Source: Amarolinea aalborgensis (GTDB lineage Bacteria > Chloroflexota > Anaerolineae > SSC4 > Amarolineaceae). Taken from it: a DNA stretch of 64,000 bases. Both the position numbers and the translations under genes were made by a program. A model generated the notes under the pieces. The model was not told the DNA's origin. It searched no databases and saw only the letters and a list, made by a program, of their open reading frames with translations. The stretch lies in NCBI RefSeq assembly GCF_900491745.1, contig NZ_UETR01000002.1, positions 186,001-250,000 of the forward strand, in the 5' to 3' direction. This document shows positions 41,491-48,579 of the stretch, one piece after another (position 1 is the stretch's first letter; the number at the start of each line of letters is the position of its first letter).

Positions 41491-42612
41491 GTGATTCTGC
41501 GTACGCTGGCGTTGATGCGCAAAGAGTTCCGGCACATGTTTCGTGATCGGCGCACGCTGATCACACTGTTCGCTATCCCCATCGTGCAATTGATCCTCCT
41601 GGGCTACGCGGCCAACACCAATGTGGAACACCTCAAGACGGCCGTCCTCGACCTTGATCGCTCGGCCGAGAGCCGCCATCTGATCGCCACCTACCAGGCC
41701 TCTAACTACTTCGACATCGTCATTTACCCAGCCGACTATGAGGCGCTGGGCCGTTTGGTGGATCGCGGCGAGGTGCGCGCAGGCATCGTCATCCCCGCCG
41801 GTTTTGGGACCGCCCTGATTCGCCGCGAACGGCCAGCCATCGAGTTCATCATTGACGGCTCAGATCCGGCCATTGCCAATGTCGCTTTCGCATCCTCGCA
41901 GAGCGTGGGCCAGGCCTTCTCCATCCAGGTGCTGACCGCGTTGATCCACACCGATCTGCAGCATCAACCGGGCGTTGATGTGCGCCCGCGTGTCTGGTAC
42001 AACCCGGAAATGCGCAGCGCCAACTACATGGTGCCCGGCCTGGTCGGCATCATCCTGCAGATGCTTTCCATGATGACGACAGCCCTGGCCATCGTGCGCG
42101 AGCGGGAGCAGGGCACGATGGAGCAGTTGATCGTGACGCCGATGCGGCCGCTGGAGATGATCCTGGGCAAGGTGACGCCCTACGCGCTGATCGTTTTCAT
42201 CAACACCTGTGCGGTGCTGGTCATCGCGGTCTTCTGGTTCCAGGTCCCCATTCACGGCAGCGTGACCCTGCTGCTGCTGCTCAACGCCTTTGCCATGATC
42301 TCTTCGCTGGCGCTTGGTTTGATGATCTCGACCATCGCCCATACGCAGCAGGAAGCGATGATGTCCACTTACTTCTTCTTTTTGCCCTCCATTTTCCTGG
42401 CTGGCTATATCTTCCCGCTGGAGGCAATGCCGGCGCCGTTGCAGTTCGTCAGCCAGTTCGTGCCGCTGCGCTATCTGCTGACCATCATCCGCGCCGTGGT
42501 TCTGAAAGGGGTGGGGTTGGAGATGATTTGGCGCGAGGTCGTCATTCTCGGCCTGTTCAGCGTGGTCATCCTGGCCGTCGCCACAGCCCGTTTTCGAAAA
42601 CGCTTGGAGTAG
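41491..42612 (+). CDS. ABC-2 type permease (YbhR/YhhJ-like)
   Basis: A 373-aa export permease. One N-terminal helix (TLITLFAIPIVQLILLGYAA) is followed by a large extracytoplasmic domain (about residues 45-180, with VLDLDRSAESRHLI and GIVIPAGFG). Five more helices carry the ABC-2 signature around REREQGTMEQLIVTPMRPLEM. It starts at GTG 41491. It is the only permease in the operon although two ATPases follow, so it may homodimerise. The homologous YbhFSR system uses two permeases. The substrate is unknown; drugs or lipids are typical. Confidence 0.88.
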   Translation: MILRTLALMRKEFRHMFRDRRTLITLFAIPIVQLILLGYAANTNVEHLKTAVLDLDRSAESRHLIATYQASNYFDIVIYPADYEALGRLVDRGEVRAGIVIPAGFGTALIRRERPAIEFIIDGSDPAIANVAFASSQSVGQAFSIQVLTALIHTDLQHQPGVDVRPRVWYNPEMRSANYMVPGLVGIILQMLSMMTTALAIVREREQGTMEQLIVTPMRPLEMILGKVTPYALIVFINTCAVLVIAVFWFQVPIHGSVTLLLLLNAFAMISSLALGLMISTIAHTQQEAMMSTYFFFLPSIFLAGYIFPLEAMPAPLQFVSQFVPLRYLLTIIRAVVLKGVGLEMIWREVVILGLFSVVILAVATARFRKRLE

Positions 42613-42624
42613 CACCGAGGCGCT

Positions 42625-43617
42625 ATGCCAACGACTCGACTGAGCTCGCCGAAGTCTCCTGCCGCCGTGACGACGCCCCTGATCGTGACCGAACATCTGA
42701 GCCGCCGCTTTGGCGCCGTGGAAGCCGTGAAGGACCTCGACTTGACTGTTGCCCGCGGCGCGGTGTTTGGCCTGGTGGGGCCAGATGGCGCGGGCAAGAC
42801 GACCACCCTGCGCCTGTTAGCCACGATCTTGGCGCCTACGGCCGGGCGGGCGACCGTAGATGGGCATGATACGGTGGCCGCTGCACAGGCGATCAAGCGC
42901 CGCGTGGGCTACATGGCGCAGGAGTTTCGTCTGTACGGCGACCTGAGCGTGCAGGAGAACCTTGATTTCTTCGCGGATATGTGCGCGGTGCACGGCCCCG
43001 TGCGCCGCGAGCGCATGGCGCGGCTGCTGCACTTTGCGCGCTTGACTGAGTTCACGCAGCGTCGCGCCAGCCAGCTCTCCGGCGGCATGAAGAAGAAGCT
43101 GGCCCTGGCTTGCTCGCTCATCCACCAGCCTGACATTCTCCTGCTCGATGAACCAACGACAGGCGTAGACCCGGTGGCGCGCCGTGAGTTCTGGGACATT
43201 CTGTCTGACCTGCATTTGCAAGGCGTGACGATGGTGGTCAGCACGCCGTACATGGATGAAGCCGAGCGCTGCTCATCCATTGCCCTGCTGCACAGCGGTC
43301 GCCTGGTGGTGAGCGGCACGCCAGCCGAGATCAAGGGCCTGGTGCACGGAGAGATCATCGAAGTTTGTCCCCAGGGCCAGGGGGTGAACCTGATGCGCCA
43401 GGCGCAGCGTGTTGTGCGCGCTCTGCCCGGTGTGTTAGAGGTGCAAACCCACGGCAACCTGCTGCATCTGGTGGTGGACGATGCCGCGCCCTGTCTGCCC
43501 ATGGTGGATGCGGCGCTGCGCGCGGCTGACATCGAGCCGAACGGCCTGCGCCGGACGGTTGCACGCATGGAGGAGGCCTTCATCTGGTTGATCCGCCGGC
43601 AGGGAGGGGGGGATTAA
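42625..43617 (+). CDS. ABC transporter ATP-binding protein 1
   Basis: A 330-aa ABC-2 exporter ATPase. Walker A is GPDGAGKTTT near residue 54, the Q loop is YMAQEFRLYGDLSV, the signature is LSGGMKKKLA, Walker B is ILLLDEPTTGVDP, and STPYMDEAERC holds the switch region. The H-loop His of typical ATPases is a Pro here (STPYMDEA instead of TTHYMDEA), which may weaken hydrolysis. The first codons (TRLSSPKS) come from the 22-bp dispersed element at 42635, so the native start may have been a later codon such as GTG 42667. A 90-residue C-terminal domain follows. Confidence 0.9.
   Translation: MPTTRLSSPKSPAAVTTPLIVTEHLSRRFGAVEAVKDLDLTVARGAVFGLVGPDGAGKTTTLRLLATILAPTAGRATVDGHDTVAAAQAIKRRVGYMAQEFRLYGDLSVQENLDFFADMCAVHGPVRRERMARLLHFARLTEFTQRRASQLSGGMKKKLALACSLIHQPDILLLDEPTTGVDPVARREFWDILSDLHLQGVTMVVSTPYMDEAERCSSIALLHSGRLVVSGTPAEIKGLVHGEIIEVCPQGQGVNLMRQAQRVVRALPGVLEVQTHGNLLHLVVDDAAPCLPMVDAALRAADIEPNGLRRTVARMEEAFIWLIRRQGGGD
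42635..42656 (+). repeat. 22-bp dispersed element at the start of the ATPase gene
   Basis: It begins CTCGACTGAGC and ends GCCGAAGTC, identical over 22 bases to the element in hypA. With its left flank (CCAACGACT) it also matches the left border of the expanded element at 49561. Confidence 0.85.
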
Positions 43618-43700
43618 AGAACCGGAGACGGGAGGCCGGTTGTGTTGGGCACGGTGCATTCAGCGTTCATTATTCACCCTTCAGACTTGGTGACGGGGCT

Positions 43701-44663
43701 ATGAGCACGAGCGCAGTGAAGGTAGACGCGCTGAGTAAGCGCTTTGGCGATTTCGTGGCCGTGGATGCGATTTCGTTCGAGGTGCCGCGGGGGCAGATCT
43801 TTGGCTTCTTGGGGCCAAATGGCGCGGGCAAGACGACGACCATTCGGATGCTGCTGGGCCTTCTGCGCCCCACGACCGGCCGCGCGACCGTGCTGGGGTT
43901 GGACAGCGAACGCGAGGCAGAAGCGATTCGCCAGCGCATTGGCTATATGAGTCAGAAATTCAGCTTGTATGACGACCTGACTGTGGGCGAGAATCTCGAC
44001 TTCTACGGCGGCGTCTATGGCGTGCGCGGGGCGCGCCTGCGCCAGCGCAAAGCGGTCATCTTGGAGATGGCTGGCCTGATCGGCCGTGAGCGTACGATCA
44101 CGCGCAGCCTCTCTGGCGGCTGGAAGCAGCGCCTGGCGCTGGGCGCGGCGCTGCTGCATGAGCCAGAAATGCTGTTCTTGGATGAGCCGACAGCCGGGGT
44201 TGATCCACTTTCGCGCCGCGCGTTCTGGGACTTGTTGTATGATCTGGCGGCAAGCGGTGCGACCATGCTGGTGACAACGCACTACATGGATGAGGCCGAG
44301 CATTGCCAGACATTAGCCTTCATCCAACGCGGCCGCCTCGTCGCCAGCGGCTCGCCGCAGGAGATCAAAGAGACGCAGATGCGCGGCCAGGTGCTGGAAG
44401 TGACGTGCGATCAGCCAGAGATGGCCGTGATCGCGCTGCGCAGTCGGCGCTTCGACGAGGCAGCGCGTGGTCGAAGCGCCAGCCTGTTCGACGAGGTGGC
44501 GCTCTACGGCGCGCTGGTTCACGTCATCAGCGCGGACGCGGCTGCGCAGCAAGATGTGGTGGCGCAAACGCTCGCTGCCGCCGGGGTGCACGTGATGGCG
44601 ATCACGGCAATCACGCCGTCGCTGGAAGATGTGTTCATCGCCAGCGCGCGTCGCGAGGAGTGA
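43701..44663 (+). CDS. ABC transporter ATP-binding protein 2
   Basis: A 320-aa ABC-2 exporter ATPase. Walker A is GPNGAGKTTT near residue 40, the Q loop is YMSQKFSLYDDLTV, the signature LSGGWKQRLALG, Walker B MLFLDEPTAGVDP, and VTTHYMDEAEHC has the normal H-loop His. The C-terminal domain ends TPSLEDVFIASARREE. This is the canonical partner of the first ATPase. Together they correspond to the two halves of the fused YbhF protein. It lies 83 bases after ATPase 1 and 3 bases ahead of the adaptor gene. Confidence 0.92.
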   Translation: MSTSAVKVDALSKRFGDFVAVDAISFEVPRGQIFGFLGPNGAGKTTTIRMLLGLLRPTTGRATVLGLDSEREAEAIRQRIGYMSQKFSLYDDLTVGENLDFYGGVYGVRGARLRQRKAVILEMAGLIGRERTITRSLSGGWKQRLALGAALLHEPEMLFLDEPTAGVDPLSRRAFWDLLYDLAASGATMLVTTHYMDEAEHCQTLAFIQRGRLVASGSPQEIKETQMRGQVLEVTCDQPEMAVIALRSRRFDEAARGRSASLFDEVALYGALVHVISADAAAQQDVVAQTLAAAGVHVMAITAITPSLEDVFIASARREE

Positions 44664-44666
44664 GAG

Positions 44667-47222
44667 ATGAAAGGTCTCATGAGGAGTCGCTGGCTGCGCG
44701 TGGTCTTTGGTGGCGCGCTGCTGCTGCTGATCGGCAGCGGCGCCTGGTATGCCTGGCAGCAGCGTGCGGCGATCCAATCAACATGGGTGCGGCTGGGTCT
44801 CACTGGGGGCGAAACAGGGTCAAACACGCTGGCGGCGTCCGGTTTCATCGAAGCCCCCACCCTGACCGTGGCGAGTGAAGTGAGCGGCCACATCACGCGC
44901 CTGCTGGTCAGCGCGGGGGATACGGTAGCTGCCGGCCAAGCCCTGGTCGAGATTGATATGACAATCCTGGAAGCGCAGATGGCCGAAGCGGACGCCGTGG
45001 TCGCCCTGGCTGAAGCGCAGTTGGCGCGCATCGTTGCCGGCGCGCGCGCCGAGGACATCCGCGTGGCGGCCATGGCGGTGGCCGCGGCGGAGGCGCGGCG
45101 CGACGGCGCGCAGCAGGCCTGGCAGGATGCTCAGATACTGCAAGCCAATCCGCAAGAGCTTGATCTGCAAATCGCCAACGCGCGCGCCCAGGTTGCGGTG
45201 GCCGAAAAGCGTCTCGTGCAGGCGACGGCGCTGAAGGACGCGGCTGAACTGTTGGCCGGCATGCGCGCACGTCAGGCCGCGACGGTGGCTGATTCACCCT
45301 ACGTGGGGGAGGAGATCAAACGCCAGCTCAACGTGGGGTGGGATTTGGCGACGGCCGATGTCTGGAGCGCGTGGGCCAACCTGAGCCGGGCCTCGGCTGC
45401 GCGCGCCGCGGCGCAGCAGGCCTTGACCAACCTGTTAGCCGTGCGCGCAAATCCGCAGCTGGCGGCCATCCAAACCGCGCAGGCAGAGGCAAGTTATCGT
45501 CAGGCCGCAGCGGCTGTCGCCGTGGCGCAGGCGGCGCTGACGCAGGCGCAGGCTGGCTCCTCGCCCACGCAGCGCGACATCGCCCAACGCGGCGTGGTGC
45601 AAGCACGCGCCGCGCGTGACGCGCTCGCCGTTCTGCGCGCCAAGTATACGCTGCGCGCCCCGGCCGCCGGGCAGGTGCTGGAGTTGGCGGCGCATGTAGG
45701 TGAAACGGCCATGCCCGGCGTGACGTTGCTAAGCCTCGGCAACCTCGACACGGTAGACCTGGTCGTCTATGTGCCGGAGCCGGCCATGGGGACGGTTCAC
45801 CTGGGCGAAACCACGACGCTGTGGGCCGACGCCTTCCCGCAGACTCCGTTTCGCGGCGAGATCGCCTGGATTGCGGATCAGGCCGAGTTCACCCCCAAGA
45901 ACGTGCAGACGCAGAACCAACGCACGCAGACGGTTTACGCGGTGCGTCTGCGCATTGCCAACCCCGCCCACAGCTTGAAGCCTGGCATGGGCGCGGAGGT
46001 GGTGTTCGGCGCGGACGACGACAGTGGCGCCCAGGGTGGTCAGGCGCCTGCAGGCAATGGCGCCAGCCGCACGGCCGGCGTGCAAGGCTCAGGGGCTATC
46101 GAAGCCGATGTGCTGGCGCTGTCCAGCGAGACGGGCGGCCGCATTGTCGCGATCCACAGCGCCGAGGGCATGACAGTGACGCAGGGTCCGGCGTTGATCG
46201 AGCTGGATCGTACGCTGCTGCTGGCGCAAGAAAATCAGGCTGCCGCGGCCCTCGCCACCGCACAGGCCAACCTGGCGAATGTGGCGGCCCCGCCCCGCAG
46301 CGAGGCCATTGCGCTAGCGCAGGCCGACCTGGCGCAGGCTGAGGCCGGCCGCGACGGCGCGTACACGGTCTGGCAAACAGTGCAGGCGGTCATCACGCAG
46401 CCGCTGGAACTGAAGGCGCGCGTCGCGGCCGCCGATCGTGAGATCGCGCTGCTTGTGCAGCAGGTGGACGCCGCCAGGGCGATGGTCAAGTCCGCGGAAA
46501 TCCAACGCGATGAGGCGGCGCGTCATGTGGCGACAGACGACGACCGCGCCCGGTCGCAAGCCGCCGTCAAGCAGGTGGAGGCCAGCCAGGCGAATCAGGC
46601 TGCAGTCGAGGCCGAGCTGGTTGGCGCGCGGCGTCAGCTGACCCTGCTGCAGGCGCTGGCCGCGAACCCGTTGGCGCTGCGCAGCCAGGCCAACAGTGCG
46701 CAGGCGGCCTACCGGCAGGCCGAAGCCACAGTGCAGCTGGCCCAGGCGCGCCTGACCGCGGCCCAGGCCAGTGCGCGCCCTGAGGATCTGGCCGTGGCGC
46801 AGGCGCAAGTAGACCAGGCCAAGGCCGCCGTGGCCCATCTCCAGGCGCAGCTGGCTCGCCTCACCCTACATGCGCCCCGCGCAGGCATTGTGTTGGAGCA
46901 GCCTGCGCGCGTAGGCGAACTGGCCGCGCCCGGCGCGGTTCTTCTGCGCCTGGCGGACCTCGATCAGGTCAGCCTGAAAGTCTATGTCCCAACCGCACAG
47001 ATCGGCCAGGTGCAGATGGGGCAGGCGTTGTCCGTGGCCGTGGACGCGTATCCCGGCGAAGTTTTCACCGCCCATGTGACTGAAATCGCCAGCGCTGCCG
47101 AGTTCACCCCCAAGACGGTGCAGAACAGCGCTGACCGCGCCAACCTGGTGATTGCGGTCAAGCTGAGCCTGGAAAACGCCGATCATCGCCTGAAACCTGG
47201 TATGCCGGCGTCGGTCCGCTAA
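44667..47222 (+). CDS. Tandem-fused double HlyD/YbhG-type membrane fusion protein
   Basis: An 851-aa adaptor, about twice the normal length. One N-terminal membrane anchor (WLRVVFGGALLLLIGSGAWY) precedes two complete units. Unit 1 (about 50-455) has a lipoyl half (TVASEVSGHITRLLVSAGDT), long Ala/Gln-rich coiled coils, the second lipoyl half (LRAPAAGQVLELAAHVGE) and a beta-barrel ending FTPKNVQT and SLKPGMGAEV. Unit 2 (about 470-851) repeats every part: LSSETGGRIVAIHSAEG, coils, LHAPRAGIVLEQPARVGE, FTPKTVQN, RLKPGMPASV. No second anchor separates the units. Such adaptors form hexamers; this one might be a trimer of fused dimers. No TolC partner is seen. Confidence 0.9.
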   Translation: MKGLMRSRWLRVVFGGALLLLIGSGAWYAWQQRAAIQSTWVRLGLTGGETGSNTLAASGFIEAPTLTVASEVSGHITRLLVSAGDTVAAGQALVEIDMTILEAQMAEADAVVALAEAQLARIVAGARAEDIRVAAMAVAAAEARRDGAQQAWQDAQILQANPQELDLQIANARAQVAVAEKRLVQATALKDAAELLAGMRARQAATVADSPYVGEEIKRQLNVGWDLATADVWSAWANLSRASAARAAAQQALTNLLAVRANPQLAAIQTAQAEASYRQAAAAVAVAQAALTQAQAGSSPTQRDIAQRGVVQARAARDALAVLRAKYTLRAPAAGQVLELAAHVGETAMPGVTLLSLGNLDTVDLVVYVPEPAMGTVHLGETTTLWADAFPQTPFRGEIAWIADQAEFTPKNVQTQNQRTQTVYAVRLRIANPAHSLKPGMGAEVVFGADDDSGAQGGQAPAGNGASRTAGVQGSGAIEADVLALSSETGGRIVAIHSAEGMTVTQGPALIELDRTLLLAQENQAAAALATAQANLANVAAPPRSEAIALAQADLAQAEAGRDGAYTVWQTVQAVITQPLELKARVAAADREIALLVQQVDAARAMVKSAEIQRDEAARHVATDDDRARSQAAVKQVEASQANQAAVEAELVGARRQLTLLQALAANPLALRSQANSAQAAYRQAEATVQLAQARLTAAQASARPEDLAVAQAQVDQAKAAVAHLQAQLARLTLHAPRAGIVLEQPARVGELAAPGAVLLRLADLDQVSLKVYVPTAQIGQVQMGQALSVAVDAYPGEVFTAHVTEIASAAEFTPKTVQNSADRANLVIAVKLSLENADHRLKPGMPASVR

Positions 47223-47331
47223 GCAACGCGAAAATGCAGGGCAGATCGCGTACGGGCGACCCTGCGTGTTCGCCCTGGAAACGAGAAGATGGAGAGCAGG
47301 CAACTTTCCTGCGCTTTCCTGGAGGTCGTGC

Positions 47332-48006
47332 ATGACAGCGGAAGAACTTATGACCGAACTGCACAGCCGGGCGAACCCGGCCCATGTCGCGGGGATGGCG
47401 CGGTTTGGCATCAACGCGCATCAAACGCTGGGCATCTCGATCCCTGAGGTGCGCAGGCTTGCCAGGCTGGCGGGCCATGACCATGCGCTGGCGGCCGAGT
47501 TATGGGCGTCAGGCATTCACGAAGCGCGCATCCTGGCCTCCCTGGTGGATCACGCGCGTTGGGTCACCGAGGAGCAGATGGAGCAGTGGGTGAGCGATTT
47601 TGATTCCTGGGACGTCTGCGACCAGGTGTGCAGCAATCTGTTCGACCGCACGCCCTTCGCGTGGGACAAAGCCGTTGCCTGGAGCAGCCGGCCGGAGGAG
47701 TTTGTCAAGCGGGCCGGGTTTGTGCTGATGGCGGCGTTAGCGGTGCATGACAAGTCCGCGCCTGACGCGCGTTTCGAGGCATTTCTGCCTATCATCGCCC
47801 GCGAGGCCGGCGATGCGCGCAATTTTGTGAAGAAAGCGGTCAACTGGGCGCTGCGCGGCATCGGTAAGCGCAACCGCAACCTCAACGCGCAGGCTGTCGC
47901 CGCAGCGCAGGCCCTGGCGCTCAACGACAACAAGACCGCGCGTTGGGTGGCGGCCGATGCGCTGCGGGAATTGACCAGCGCGGCTGTGCAAGCGCGGCTG
48001 ACCTGA
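47332..48006 (+). CDS. DNA alkylation repair protein (AlkD-like, HEAT-fold)
   Basis: A 224-aa all-helical protein of the DNA alkylation repair family, whose characterised members (AlkC/AlkD) remove bulky or cationic N3/N7-alkyl purines. Marks are RFGINAHQTLGISIPEVRRL, the ELWASGIHEARILASLV segment, WVSDFDSWDVCDQVC with the catalytic-region Asp and Trp, and NFVKKAVNWALRGIGKRN near the end. GGAGGTCGTGC precedes ATG 47332. The longer frame belongs to the intergenic region. It is on the same strand as, but 110 bases from, the export operon. Confidence 0.85.
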   Translation: MTAEELMTELHSRANPAHVAGMARFGINAHQTLGISIPEVRRLARLAGHDHALAAELWASGIHEARILASLVDHARWVTEEQMEQWVSDFDSWDVCDQVCSNLFDRTPFAWDKAVAWSSRPEEFVKRAGFVLMAALAVHDKSAPDARFEAFLPIIAREAGDARNFVKKAVNWALRGIGKRNRNLNAQAVAAAQALALNDNKTARWVAADALRELTSAAVQARLT

Positions 48007-48181
48007 AAAGGACCCGATGTCTCACACCAAGCCACCAAGAAGCTCTTGACATCTTGATGGCTTGGAATGAGGGCTGACTTGAAACGAATCCGAACCAGTA
48101 CGGGACTCCTGGTCTGCTGACGCTGTCAGCCACGGTTGTGCATCACGGGTCAGCGCGTGCGCGGATCATGGCCCGTTGCGC

Positions 48182-48210
48182 TTGTTCAAGTCGGCGCTTG
48201 TCGGTATAAT
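48182..48210 (+). promoter_or_regulatory. Promoter candidate for the monooxygenase-fold and GH57 genes
   Basis: TTGTTC (48182-48187) and a perfect TATAAT (48205-48210) are 17 bp apart. The expected leader is about 47 bases. Confidence 0.6.
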
Positions 48211-48264
48211 GTCTGCTGCAAGCACGCTTTGCCGCGTGAACCAGATACAGGGGGTGTCGCCTCG

Positions 48265-48579
48265 ATGGTTGCTCGTTTGATTTCACTGGTGGTCAAGCCT
48301 GACGCGCTCGCCGCGTTCCTTTCCGCATCGCAGGTCGCGCTGGCGCATTCCCTGCGCGAGATGGGCGTGGTGCGCTTTGACATGCTGCAACAGGCCGATG
48401 ACCCCACGCATTTCACCGTCTTGGAGATCTACACCGACGCTGAAGCCAGGGAGGCGCATTTGCGATCGAGCCATTTTCTAGGCTGGCGTCAGCAAGTCAT
48501 GCCGCTGTTGGCCGAGCCGCTGCAATCGCTCCCCGTCACCCTGGTGCCACCCCTTCCTTATGAATTGCCCGCTCCATGA
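48265..48579 (+). CDS. Antibiotic biosynthesis monooxygenase (ABM)-fold protein
   Basis: A 104-aa ferredoxin-like ABM-domain protein. ARLISLVVKPDALAAFLSAS, EMGVVRFDMLQQADDPTHF and VLEIYTDAEAREAHLRSSHF follow the usual strand-helix order. The HLRSSHF His is a common feature. Relatives include LsrG and HmoA/YgiN-like proteins, so the catalytic role is open. The start is ATG 48265; the upstream frame has no ribosome site and contains the promoter. The stop overlaps the next ATG as ATGA, tying it to the glycosidase. Confidence 0.8.
   Translation: MVARLISLVVKPDALAAFLSASQVALAHSLREMGVVRFDMLQQADDPTHFTVLEIYTDAEAREAHLRSSHFLGWRQQVMPLLAEPLQSLPVTLVPPLPYELPAP

Noticed and set aside
47235..47264. Terminator after the HlyD gene
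   Set aside because: GCAGGG/CCCTGC gives only a 6-bp stem with a long loop and no T run.
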